A stretch of 64,000 nucleotides of DNA, from NCBI GenBank assembly GCA_023384575.1, contig JAHDVP010000013.1:34278-98277 (forward strand). The letters run 5' to 3'. Below, one piece after another: positions 51,024-60,496 of this stretch. How positions within the stretch are numbered: the first letter of the stretch is position 1; the number at the start of each line of letters is the position of its first letter. This DNA comes from Acidobacteriota bacterium (GTDB taxonomy: Bacteria; Acidobacteriota; Vicinamibacteria; Vicinamibacterales; JAFNAJ01). The notes beneath the pieces were generated by a model, which was given only the letters and a program-made list of their open reading frames with translations, was not told the origin of the DNA and ran no database searches. The position numbers and the translations under genes were made by a program.

Positions 51024-53165
51024 TCAGGCCCTGGCCCGCTTCGAAGCGCGCCGCCGGGGCACCGCCGCGCGTCGGGGCGCCTTCTTCGCCCGTGTCGCCT
51101 TCCGGTGGGCCGGAGGGGCCACACGCGGTGCGACCGTTCGCTCGGGGTGCGGAAACGACAGCTCGAGTGACAACGAGATGAGCCGGCCCGTGTCGAGCGC
51201 TGCGGCGTCGCGCACCTGGAGCGTCCACGTGCCCTGGCAGCTCTTGCCCGCCAGCTTCGCCAGCGCCGGCGTGGTGACCGCGTCGTAGGCCTTCTTCAGG
51301 TTCTTCGTCGATCCCCCCGAGCGGTTGTGCAGCACCACCTGGCCGACGCCACTGATCGCCGGCGGCTTCAGCGTGATCACCAGGTCGCCGATGAAGGTGT
51401 GCTCGAGATCGAGAGCGACACCGACCGACTCGACTGCGGCCGCTTCGGGCACATCGAGTGTGACGGTGACCGTCTGCAGGTCGGGAATCGGCGCGTCGTA
51501 TCGCCGACTCACCGTGATGCTGCTCTGCGGCTGCGGCTTCGCGAGCTCGACCACCGTGCGGGCGTTGAGCCGCCCGTAGCCGTACTTGGGGCTGTGCCCG
51601 GCCGCGTCGTACTGGCCCCCCGAGGGGTCGACCTTGTCGCACGCGGCCTTGAACAGGTCCTTCACCTCGTGCCACTTGAGGGCTGGATTGACGGCCAGTG
51701 CCAGCGCCGCCACGCCCGCGGCGCCAGGGCACGAGCTCGACGTGCCGCCGAAGCTGTTCGTGAAGTGACCCGCGGCGTCGCCATCCGACGCCCGGCCGAC
51801 GTTGTAGCCGTCCTGGCCGCCTCGATCGGTCGTCCAGATCCCCGGCGTGAGCGGCTCGGGGTGGTTGAACGGCGCGTGCCCGAAGTCGTTGCTCGGGAAC
51901 GCGCACCACACGGCCGCGCCGAAATCGCTGTACACGCTGCGCGTGCCACGGTCGTTGCAGGCCGCGACGGCGATCACCTTCTCGTAGCTGGCGTAGCCGT
52001 CGTTGTCGACCGACTCGTTGCCGTTGCCCGCGGCGAACAGCACCACGCACCCCTTGCCGCCGCGGCCGTTCGCCACGACGTGATCGATGGCGAGCCGGGT
52101 GCTGGGCGGCAGGGGGAACACCTGGTGGTGCCGCGGGTCGCTGGGGTTCCACCAGCGTCCGTCGGGCGGCCCCCAGCTGCACGAGATGACGTCGGCCCCG
52201 TGCTCGGCCGCCCACTGGAAGGCCTCGGCCTCGCGCTGCGAGCCGAGCCCCGACGACAGGCGGATCGGCATCAGCCGCGCGTCGGGCGCGACGCCCGAGG
52301 CGCCGGTCGTGCCGTTGGCGCACGCCACGCCGGCGCACGCCGTCCCGTGATTGTCACCGTTGTCGGGGCCCGTGCCGAACGGGTCCTTCGGCCGCGGATC
52401 GTTGATCTGCAGCGTCGCATCGCGCGGGGCGACGACCTTACCCGCGCCGCCGAACTCCTCGTGGTCGATGTCGACCCCGTCGTCGATGACGGCGATCGTC
52501 ACGCCCGCGCCTCGCGTGACCTCATGCGCACCCTCGACCCCCACGTGCGCGTCGACGACCACGCCGCCGACGGTGGTCTTCGCGAGATGCCACTGCTCGG
52601 CGAAGATGCGCTTGCGCGCCCGCGGCCGGATCAGCTCGGGATGGCAGTACTCGACGTCGTCGCGCTCGAGCAGATCGGCGGCGAGTCCGAAGACCCGCTG
52701 CCCCGTGCCTTCGGCGGGCGCCACGAAGTACGCGTTGGTCGCGTAGGTCACCGCGTGCTTCACGGTGAGGCCGGCCTCGCGCAGCACCGCGAGGCAGTCG
52801 TCGGGGTCGGCCGTGTCGACGAACTTGACGAAGAGGTTCTCGGTGTAGAGCACCGGTTCCTGCGTGGCCGGGTCGACGAGCACACCACCCGCGAACCGGA
52901 CGTCGGGTGCCGCGCGCAGCACGGCCTTGCGCTCGTCGAGCGACCGCGCGCCGCGGCCCGTCGGCACGCGATAGACCTCGACGCCGGCCTCGGGGTACTG
53001 CGCGACGAGCGTGCCGTCCTCGAGCTCGGCCGACGCGGGGCTCGCCACGGGCCCGGCCGTGCGGGTGATCGAGCGGCCGCTCCGCGTCCGCACGGCAATG
53101 AGGTCCTCGCTCTGCTCCAGGTCGAAGCCTGGCTCACCCTTGGCGCCGAAATAGACTCTGGGCAT
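51024..53165 (-). CDS. Subtilisin-like S8 peptidase with P-domain, no signal peptide
   Basis: A 713-residue protein. The N-terminus (1-100) is hydrophilic with no signal or anchor. An I9-like propeptide follows (about 108-180, 'NLFVKFVDTADPDDCLAVLREAGLTV'). The S8 domain (about 190-540) has the triad Asp228 ('AVIDDGVDIDHEEF'), His273 ('NHGTACAGV') and Ser476 ('GGTSSSCPGAAGV'). A convertase P-domain (about 555-680, 'DAPIPDLQTVTVTLDVPEAAAVESV') comes next, then a 35-residue Arg/Lys/Ala tail. P-domain subtilases are normally exported; here the cytoplasm is the likely site. The ATG has AGGAGG upstream. It ends convergent with the SLOG/TIR-like gene. Confidence 0.88.
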   Translation of the reverse strand: MPRVYFGAKGEPGFDLEQSEDLIAVRTRSGRSITRTAGPVASPASAELEDGTLVAQYPEAGVEVYRVPTGRGARSLDERKAVLRAAPDVRFAGGVLVDPATQEPVLYTENLFVKFVDTADPDDCLAVLREAGLTVKHAVTYATNAYFVAPAEGTGQRVFGLAADLLERDDVEYCHPELIRPRARKRIFAEQWHLAKTTVGGVVVDAHVGVEGAHEVTRGAGVTIAVIDDGVDIDHEEFGGAGKVVAPRDATLQINDPRPKDPFGTGPDNGDNHGTACAGVACANGTTGASGVAPDARLMPIRLSSGLGSQREAEAFQWAAEHGADVISCSWGPPDGRWWNPSDPRHHQVFPLPPSTRLAIDHVVANGRGGKGCVVLFAAGNGNESVDNDGYASYEKVIAVAACNDRGTRSVYSDFGAAVWCAFPSNDFGHAPFNHPEPLTPGIWTTDRGGQDGYNVGRASDGDAAGHFTNSFGGTSSSCPGAAGVAALALAVNPALKWHEVKDLFKAACDKVDPSGGQYDAAGHSPKYGYGRLNARTVVELAKPQPQSSITVSRRYDAPIPDLQTVTVTLDVPEAAAVESVGVALDLEHTFIGDLVITLKPPAISGVGQVVLHNRSGGSTKNLKKAYDAVTTPALAKLAGKSCQGTWTLQVRDAAALDTGRLISLSLELSFPHPERTVAPRVAPPAHRKATRAKKAPRRAAVPRRRASKRARA

Positions 53166-53352
53166 ACGCTTCCTCCTGCGGGCTCGAGGCCACGCGCCCT
53201 CCGACCTCGCTCGAGGCGCGGCGACGGGCGACGTGGCGCTCCGACCTGCCGGGGCGCCATCGCGGGTCTGTCGTGCTCTGTGAATCGGGTCGAGGCTGCC
53301 ACATCATACCGCTGTGCGTCGGCGAAGCGAGCCCAGCGGTATCGTGCGGCGT

Positions 53353-53838
53353 CTACGCGCGCCGCGGCTTCCGGCGCGCCGACACGGGCACGCCCATGGC
53401 TTCGAGCCGCCGGTAGGCTTCGCGCTTGCCGATGCCCTGAATCGCGGCGAGGGCCGCGAGCGTCGAGGGACGCATCTTCACGCGACCTTCCTTGGCCTCC
53501 CACAGCACCACGGCCTGCCCGCTCACGCCGAGCAGCTTGCCGAGCTGCACCTGCGTGAGACCCAGGCGCCGCCGCAGCGCCGAGACGCCCTTGGCCGTCG
53601 GGCGCAGCTTGGCCGCCTCGTCGGGAGTCGCCTGGCTCTCACGCTCGGCGACCACCGGTGCCACCGTCTTCTGCAGGTCGCGGCTCGCGCGAGCGAGCCC
53701 GGCGAGCTGGGCCCGCAGGTCGGCAACGCTCTTCTTCAACCGGATGTTGTCCCGTTTCAGCGCGCTGAGGCCCGCCCTCACCTCACGCCTGGCGAGCCGT
53801 TGCATCTCTTCCCTGAAGACTTTCGCGACGTTCGGCAT
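53353..53838 (-). CDS. Coiled-coil helix-turn-helix protein
   Basis: A 161-residue protein. The first ~65 residues form a basic helix and coiled coil ('FREEMQRLARREVRAGLSALKRDNIRLKKSVADLRAQLAGLARASRDLQ'). The C-terminal half has an XRE-type helix-turn-helix, 'RRRLGLTQVQLGKLLGVSGQAVVLWEAKEGRVKMRPSTLAALAAI', and a final basic tail. It may be a regulator or nucleoid-associated protein. I chose ATG 53838 because the upstream residues look random. It lies upstream of the subtilase gene on the same strand, 187 bases away. Confidence 0.8.
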   Translation of the reverse strand: MPNVAKVFREEMQRLARREVRAGLSALKRDNIRLKKSVADLRAQLAGLARASRDLQKTVAPVVAERESQATPDEAAKLRPTAKGVSALRRRLGLTQVQLGKLLGVSGQAVVLWEAKEGRVKMRPSTLAALAAIQGIGKREAYRRLEAMGVPVSARRKPRRA

Positions 53839-53920
53839 GTACTTCGCAACTCCTTGCAGCCGAGGCGGCCGTAATGGGGGCACACGCGACTGCGTGACCG
53901 GCCGACGCTCGGGCGCCCCC

Positions 53921-53950
53921 ATTGTGGATCGACTCGGTGGTAGAAGTTAA
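53921..53950 (-). promoter_or_regulatory. Weak promoter candidate for the HTH gene
   Basis: On the minus strand TTAACT (53950-53945) is followed after 18 bases by CACAAT (53926-53921); each box matches consensus at four of six bases. It lies in an AT-rich patch that stands out from the surroundings, about 80 bases ahead of the start codon. Confidence 0.35.
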
Positions 53951-54102
53951 TCTCCATCCGACCATCTGGCTGGTGGCGACAGGCCGGTGGCTGGTGGCCG
54001 ATTCGCGAAGACCCCTCCTTCGCTGTTCTCGCTCACCGGGCCGTCAGCCACCAGCCGCAGCCGGGTGTCCGATCGAGGTGACCCGTGGTTGGTGCATCAC
54101 GG

Positions 54103-54894
54103 TCACGGCGTGGCCGGCTTCGAGGCACTGAAGAGCACGGCCTTCACGCCGTAGCTCTCGGCCGCAGCCTGCGTCGCGTCCTTGCGAAACCGGAACCGTG
54201 GCACGACGATCGACCGCACCTGGTTGAAACCAGCGCCTTCGAAGAGGTCGAACATCTCTCCTTCCAGGAGAGCCCCGCCGATTCAACTGGCCCAGAGCTT
54301 GGGGTCGTTCACGATGGCCGACGACAAGGTCCTCGCGCTGACGATGTCGGTGATCGAGACGCGGCCGCCGGGCTTCAGCACGCGGAAGATCTCCTGGATC
54401 ACCGTGCGTTTGCGGAACGACAGGTTCACGACGCCGTTCGAGATGACGACGTCGACCGAGTCGTCCGGCAGGGGAATGGCCTCCATCTGTCCCTGGCGGC
54501 AGTCCATCCGCATGCCCGACGCCGCGGCGTGCACTTGGGCCTTCTGGCACATCGAGGGATTCAGATCGACACCGATGACCCGGCCCGAGGGTCCGGTCAT
54601 CCACGAGGCGATGATGGCGTCGAGGCCCGCGCCGCTGCCGAGATCGAGCACCGTGTCGCCGGGCTGGATCCGGCTGCGCCGGTGAGGATTGCCGACGCCG
54701 GCGAACGACGCCACGGCGCCGGCCGGCGCGCGATCGAGCCACGCCGCGTCGTAATCGAACAACTCGGCCGCCTCGCGGCCGTGGAAGAAGTGGAACGTTC
54801 GGTCGGGATGATCGGCGACATCCTGGTACATCCGAAGGATCTCGTCCTTCAGGACGCCTTCGAGCGACTGCTGTGCCGCGATCGCATCTGTCAT
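54103..54894 (-). CDS. Selenocysteine-containing arsenite-methyltransferase-like protein
   Basis: A 263-residue SAM-dependent methyltransferase if the in-frame UGA at codon 204 (54285-54283) is read as selenocysteine. It has 'DTVLDLGSGAGLDAIIAS', 'VIGVDLNPSMCQKAQ', 'GQMEAIPLPDDSVDVVISNGVVNLS' and 'VLKPGGRVSITDIV', the ArsM/UbiE-like pattern. Before the UGA it reads 'NDPKLWAS' and after it 'IGGALLEGEMFDLFEGAGFNQVRSIVV', so UGA takes the place of the conserved Cys in the family motif 'CxGGA', which binds As(III) in ArsM. The frame continues for 59 sense-like codons to a UGA at 54103. AAGGAGG lies 7 bases ahead of the ATG. If not decoded, the gene would make a 203-residue truncated protein. Confidence 0.82.
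54256..54272 (-). promoter_or_regulatory. Candidate bacterial SECIS hairpin
   Basis: In the message, CUCUCC and GGAGAG form a perfect 6-bp stem with loop UGGAA, starting 10 nt after the UGA so that the loop lies 17-21 nt downstream. Bacterial SECIS elements sit within the coding region right after the UGA, at this distance and with a G in the loop. A short lower stem (UCGG with UCGA) can extend it. Confidence 0.65.
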
Positions 54895-55090
54895 CGTGCG
54901 TCCTCCTTTCGACCGGACTGGTCGAGCGCCACTTGGTTGTCGTGTAATACTGGCGACCCTACCACACTCTGCCGGCTCCGCGACCTAACGAATCCCCCAT
55001 TGCCGATCGGAGGGCTACGCGTACCGACCAGGTTGCACGCGATGGGCACAGGGCTGCCGGCCCGCCTCCGAGTGGCGTGGCACGTGCCGC

Positions 55091-55681
55091 TCAGCGATCG
55101 ATGTCCACGGGCGACCGGTCGGCAGGCCGGGGCACCACCGGCACGTCGAGGGCGCGCGCGGCATCGCGCAACTCCTGCGCGCGTTGCGGCGTCAGCGGCT
55201 CCTCCGGCGCCGGACCCTCGCCTTGCGCCTGGCGCCAGCGCCACACGAGCGAGTGGTTGAACCGCGCATCGTCGTCCTGCTGCACGCGGAGCGACGCGCG
55301 GTACGCGGCCAGCGCCTCGTCGAAGCGTCCGGCCCGCGCGAGGACGTTGCCGAGGTTGTACGAGGCAGCCGCCTTGCGCGGCGCGTCGGTGAAGGCGTCG
55401 ACGGCAGCAGACAACGCCTCGACGGCCCCGTCCGTCCGCCCGGCGGCGGCGAGGGCGGTACCGAGGTTGAATCGTGCGATGGCCGAGTCGGGTTGCACGT
55501 CGAGCGCCCGCCGATACGCGGCGACAGCCTCGTCGAGCCGCGACTCGGCGTGGGCCCGGTTGCCGTCGCGCATCGCGGCCACGTCGGCCTGTGCCGACGA
55601 ATGCGCGGGCGCGAGCGGCAGCGCTGCGCCGAGCCACGCCGCGGCCAGCAGCGACCAGCCGCCGAGCCGGCGAGGTGTCAT
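55091..55681 (-). CDS. BatE-like TPR protein
   Basis: A 196-residue protein with a signal peptide ('LLAAAWLGAALPLAPAHSSA') and three to four tetratricopeptide repeats: 'MRDGNRAHAESRLDEAVAAYRRALDVQPDS', 'ARFNLGTALAAAGRTDGAVEALSAAVDA', 'ASYNLGNVLARAGRFDEALAAYRASLRVQ'. The tail has 'PAPEEPLTPQRAQELRDAAR'. In Bat (Bacteroides aerotolerance) operons the TPR protein BatC/BatE works beside the VWA proteins at the periplasmic face. It overlaps the upstream VWA gene as ATGA and is last in the operon. Confidence 0.85.
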   Translation of the reverse strand: MTPRRLGGWSLLAAAWLGAALPLAPAHSSAQADVAAMRDGNRAHAESRLDEAVAAYRRALDVQPDSAIARFNLGTALAAAGRTDGAVEALSAAVDAFTDAPRKAAASYNLGNVLARAGRFDEALAAYRASLRVQQDDDARFNHSLVWRWRQAQGEGPAPEEPLTPQRAQELRDAARALDVPVVPRPADRSPVDIDR

Positions 55682-56655
55682 CGCCGCCTCCGGCGCCAGG
55701 CGAGCCAGGTGTCGACGGCGAGCAGTGCGGCGCCGAGCGCCAGCGGGTAGCCGAAGAGCGATGCCGGGCCGAACGGGAAGAGGTGCCAGGCGGGTGCCGG
55801 GCCCAGACGCAGGCGTTCGGTCAGCGTGACCACGTCGAGGTCTCCGCCGGGCGTCAGTTCGAGGGACCGTCCCTCCCCTTCTCGCGCGAGCCACTGCAGC
55901 ACCGCGGCGTCGACGCGCGTCACGAGTGGCTGTCCTGCACGGTCGGTCTGCAGCCGTCCTGCCTCGCCGCCACGAACGGGCACCGGCGCGCCAGCCGCGG
56001 TACCGACGATGAGTGTCGAGATGCGGATGCCGCGGCCACGGGCCACGCGGGCGATTTCCTGAAGGGCCTGGCGGTCTTCGTCCGGGAACTCGCCGTCGCT
56101 GACCAGCCACACGTCTCCGCCGCCGCTCCCGACGACGGCGACGGCACGGGCCACCGCGGGTGCGGCGTGCGACTGGCCGGCAACGGCGGCCGTCTCGTCG
56201 GTTGCCGCGAGCAGGTCGGTGAAGGCCTGGCGATCGGTCGTAGGCGGACAGACGAGCGTGGGCGTGGCGGCGAAGGCGACAAGGGCGAGTCGACCGCCGA
56301 AGCGCCCGTCGAGCCCTGCCGCGAGCTGGCGCTTCGCCTCGTCGAGCCTCGACGGCGCCACGTCGCCGGCACGCATGCTCATCGACACGTCGAGCACGAT
56401 GGCGAGCGTTGGCTCGACGCCTTCGGCCGGTCGCGCGGTCCGCAGTGAGGGGGCGCCCGCGGCGACAGCGAGGCAGGCGAGCGCGCCGAGGCGGAGCCAG
56501 CGCGCGCGACGTCGCACGGCATACGGGCGCGATTCACCGCCCGTCTCGAACGCCAGCGCGTCGCCCCGCCAGCCCCGCCCGTGGACCGCGAGGCCGGCCG
56601 CGGCCAGCGCGACGAGCGCGAGCGAAGCGCCGAGAGTGCGGAGGTCGATGTCCAT
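55678..56655 (-). CDS. BatB-like von Willebrand factor A membrane protein
   Basis: A 325-residue protein with two N-terminal helices, a VWA domain (about 75-265) and a C-terminal helix ('SLFGYPLALGAALLAVDTWLAW'). The metal-ion-dependent adhesion site reads 'AIVLDVSMSMRAGD', where DxSxS is kept. 'DVWLVSDGEFPDEDRQAL' follows the domain core. I chose ATG 56655, 8 bases after the stop of the upstream gene. It is one of two adjacent VWA genes of the MoxR-Bat operon. Confidence 0.88.
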   Translation of the reverse strand: MDIDLRTLGASLALVALAAAGLAVHGRGWRGDALAFETGGESRPYAVRRRARWLRLGALACLAVAAGAPSLRTARPAEGVEPTLAIVLDVSMSMRAGDVAPSRLDEAKRQLAAGLDGRFGGRLALVAFAATPTLVCPPTTDRQAFTDLLAATDETAAVAGQSHAAPAVARAVAVVGSGGGDVWLVSDGEFPDEDRQALQEIARVARGRGIRISTLIVGTAAGAPVPVRGGEAGRLQTDRAGQPLVTRVDAAVLQWLAREGEGRSLELTPGGDLDVVTLTERLRLGPAPAWHLFPFGPASLFGYPLALGAALLAVDTWLAWRRRRR

Positions 56656-56662
56656 CACGACA

Positions 56663-57646
56663 TCATTCCGGATGGCGCCGTAAGGCCGTGCCGGCGAGCC
56701 ACGCTTCCACAACGGCCAGGCTCAGCGCCGCCACCACCCACATCCAGGCCACGCTGAACAACTCGTCGCGCACGACCTCGACCGCTGCCGGCGAGTCGAG
56801 CTCGTCGATCGCGTCGGAGACGGCACGGAGGGCGCCCTCGTCCGGTGCCTGGAAGTAGCGACCACTGGTGCGGTCGGCCAGGCCCGTAAGGGTCGCGGCA
56901 TCGAGCGGCAGGACGACGTCGATGGGCCCGAACTCGGTGGGGTAGGGCACCGTGCCGCCCGACCCGATGCCGACCGTGACGATTCGAACCTGTCGGGCGG
57001 CGGCGAGAGCGGCGGCGTCGGCAGGCGGGACCCACTCGCGTACCCCCTCGCCGTCGGAGAGCAGCAGCAGCAGACGATCGCCCGCGCGGCCTCCCGCCAG
57101 CCGTTCGACGGCGCTCACGACCGCGGCGCCGAGTGCCGTGCCCTCCCCGAGCAGTTCGGCGCCGGGAGCGAGGTCGCGGATCGCCGCGCGCACCGCGTCG
57201 TGATCCCGTGTGAGGGGCGACCGCAGGGCCGAACGGGCCGCGAACGTCATCAGACCGAAGCGATCGGCCGGCCGCCTGTCGACGACGCGCTCGGCGAACG
57301 TCCTGGCGGCGCCCAGGCGATCGGGAGAGAAATCGAGTGCCTGCATGCTACCCGAGACGTCGATGAGCAGCATGACGTCGGCCCCGCCGTACGACGAGCG
57401 GGCCGGACTCCAGGCGAGCGGGCCCGCCAGCGCGACGAGGGCACAGGCGAGCGCGACGAGGCGCAGGACATCGGGAAGCCACCGCGCCCGCTCCCGCCAC
57501 GTGCGGGGCAGGGGGCCGAACAGCTCCGAGGCGTGCGCCGGGACGGTTGCTTTCGACGCGCGTTGGCGCAGGCGCAGCACCAGCAGCCAGGCCGGCAGAG
57601 CGAGCAGCGCGAGGCCCCACGGCCAGGAGAACGCGTCAGGCCACAT
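56663..57646 (-). CDS. BatA-like von Willebrand factor A membrane protein
   Basis: A 327-residue protein with N-terminal helices ('FSWPWGLALLALPAWLLVLRLRQRA', 'VLRLVALACALVALAGPLAW'), a VWA domain with intact MIDAS 'MLLIDVSGSMQALDFSPDRL', 'RFGLMTFAARSALRSPLTRD' and 'LLLLSDGEG', and a C-terminal helix. BatA and BatB bind metal and partner proteins in the periplasm. The ATG at 57646 lies inside the end of the upstream gene, an 11-base overlap. Confidence 0.9.
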   Translation of the reverse strand: MWPDAFSWPWGLALLALPAWLLVLRLRQRASKATVPAHASELFGPLPRTWRERARWLPDVLRLVALACALVALAGPLAWSPARSSYGGADVMLLIDVSGSMQALDFSPDRLGAARTFAERVVDRRPADRFGLMTFAARSALRSPLTRDHDAVRAAIRDLAPGAELLGEGTALGAAVVSAVERLAGGRAGDRLLLLLSDGEGVREWVPPADAAALAAARQVRIVTVGIGSGGTVPYPTEFGPIDVVLPLDAATLTGLADRTSGRYFQAPDEGALRAVSDAIDELDSPAAVEVVRDELFSVAWMWVVAALSLAVVEAWLAGTALRRHPE

Positions 57647-58625
57647 CACCGGAGCCTTCCTGCGTCGAAAGACGAGTCCGTTCGAGCTCCTCGATGAGGG
57701 CAACGGCACGCTGCGAGGCGTCGGCACGGATCGGGTCCGCCGGCCGAGCGCCCCCGAACTTCACCTCGTCGACGTGCACGAGCAGCGTGCGGGTTCGCTC
57801 GTGGCAGTGGCCGGCGATCGGGTCGACGGCGGCCAGCGTGTCCGACGAGCCGGCGGCGCGTTCGTGACCGCGTCGCCGGACGTCGTCGATCGCGCTCAGG
57901 ATCTCGGTCGATGTCAGAGCGATGGCCGGGACGTCGAGCGGCAGGCCGAGGTATCTGCGCAGGGCGTCCGAGAGGCCACGATACGCCGCCAGCGTGGCGT
58001 CGGGTGTCCGCGCCGGTTCGGCCGCGAGGGCCCGAATGACGGCGATGGCGGATTCCGCGCTCACCGGCGGAGAAGGCGGCGGGCGCCGCGCCGCCTGCCG
58101 CCGCCAGGCCCGCCACGCGACGAATCCGATCGCGATCGTCAAGGCGAGGCCCAGGGCGACGCCGGCCACGACCCGCACATCGGGGCCGGGGTCGAAAGGA
58201 CCCGCGTCGGGGCGCAGCGCGGCGTCGGCTGGCGCGGCGACGAGCACGACGTCGATGCGGGCCGGCGGCGCACGCACGACCCGCGCGGATCCAGCGGCGT
58301 CCACGACGCGGATGGCGAGCTCGGGCAGGTCGATGGGGCCCGGCTCGAACGCCACGAGCGTGAGGTGCCACTCGCGGGTCCGCGTGTTTCCCTGCTGAGG
58401 CGCCTCGGTCACCTGCGAGACCTCGAACGGACCCAGGCGGCCCGGGGGGTCGAACGCGCAGCGGGCTTCGGCCGGGCAGTCGACCTGCAGCGAGACTCGA
58501 CAGTGCGCCCCCATCTCACAGGTCATCGGTGCGACGAGGTTGGCGTGCGGCGGCGCCTGCGCGCGACTGGCCGCGAGGTCGGCGTGCCCGGCGCCGGGCG
58601 TTTCGGGCTCCACCCGCGTGGTCAT
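57636..58625 (-). CDS. DUF4381-like single-pass membrane protein
   Basis: A 329-residue protein in the slot usually held by BatD/DUF4381. Residues 30-130 form a beta-rich extracytoplasmic part with three Cys ('TCEMGAHCRVSLQVDCPAEARC'), followed by a single helix (about 150-172, 'VVAGVALGLALTIAIGFVAW') and a cytoplasmic helical tail ('ATLAAYRGLSDALRRYLGLPLDVPAIALTSTEIL'). The tail matches the DUF4381 signature best. The four Cys are unusual and may be paired. ATG 58625 overlaps the DUF58 stop as ATGA. Confidence 0.75.
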   Translation of the reverse strand: MTTRVEPETPGAGHADLAASRAQAPPHANLVAPMTCEMGAHCRVSLQVDCPAEARCAFDPPGRLGPFEVSQVTEAPQQGNTRTREWHLTLVAFEPGPIDLPELAIRVVDAAGSARVVRAPPARIDVVLVAAPADAALRPDAGPFDPGPDVRVVAGVALGLALTIAIGFVAWRAWRRQAARRPPPSPPVSAESAIAVIRALAAEPARTPDATLAAYRGLSDALRRYLGLPLDVPAIALTSTEILSAIDDVRRRGHERAAGSSDTLAAVDPIAGHCHERTRTLLVHVDEVKFGGARPADPIRADASQRAVALIEELERTRLSTQEGSGDVA

Positions 58626-59502
58626 CGCGCCAGCTCCGACCGCGTCGCGACCTGGCGCGCGAGCAGCGCCTCGAGCCACGGCTGGCGGGTGTCGACGTCG
58701 ACGAGCGGCGCGCCAACGCTGCGGAACGCGCGCCGACGCGCGTCGTCGATGGCGCGCCAGCGGGCGGCCCACGCGTCGCGCACACGGACGTTCGACGTGT
58801 CGAGCCACCGGGTGGCGCCCGTCTCGACGTCTTCGACCCGGGCGAGGCGGCGCGAGGGCAGCTCGCGTTCGCGCGGGTCGCCCACCGCCACCCCGACGAT
58901 GTCGTGCCGCACGGAGAGCCGGGCGAGCGCGCGGTCGTACCCGTCGTCGGCGAAGTCCGACACCAGAATCACGACGGCGGGAAGGCGGAGCACGTGGTCG
59001 AGGGCCTGGAGGACGGGGCCGAGCGCCGTCGCGCGCGAGGCCGAATGGACGCCGTCGAGCGCGTGCACGAGCCGCAGGGCGTGCCGGCGGCCGCGCTGCG
59101 GCGTGAAGTACCGCTCGATGCGATCGGTGAACGCGATCGCGCCGATGCGCTCGTCGGTGCCCGCAGCCGCGAGCAGGAAGAGCGCCGCCACGTCGAGCGC
59201 GGCCGCGCGCTTGGCGCTTCCCGTCGGGCCCGCGATCATCGACCCGCTCACGTCGACGGCGACGACCACTACCCCCGCCATTTCCTGCTGGTGCACTTTC
59301 ACGAACGGCCGTCCGGCCCGGGCCGTCACGTTCCAGTCGATGTCGCGCACGTCGTCGCCGGGCTGGTACTCGCGGTGTCCGGCGAAGGTGAGCCCTCGAC
59401 CCCGTACGGCGACGCGGCGCTCGCCGGGCTCGGGCCGGCCGCCGCGGCGGCCGAGGCGCAGATCGAGCCGGCGTGCGAGCCGCTCGAGGCGCGTGAGGTC
59501 GA

Positions 59503-59506
<4 letters not shown>
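58622..59506 (-). CDS. DUF58 domain protein
   Basis: A 294-residue protein with the DUF58 signature 'GLTFAGHREYQPGDDVRDIDWNVTARAGRPFVKVHQQE', followed by a VWA-like half with a DxSGS motif ('VVVAVDVSGSMIAGPTGS') and 'VVILVSDFADDGY'. DUF58 proteins always sit next to MoxR ATPases. GTG start overlapping the moxR stop as GTGA; the stop overlaps the next gene as ATGA. Confidence 0.92.
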
Positions 59507-60483
<977 letters not shown>

Positions 60484-60496
60484 CGTGGGGCCCCGG

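Noticed and set aside
46212..53838. CBASS, Pycsar or Thoeris operon
   Set aside because: Patatin and TIR-like effectors are present but no nucleotide cyclase or ThsA/ThsB pair lies in the window.
54283..54894. Reading the methyltransferase as a normal 203-residue protein ending at the UGA
   Set aside because: The family sequence continues in frame for 59 codons, the UGA falls on the conserved cysteine, and a suitable hairpin follows.
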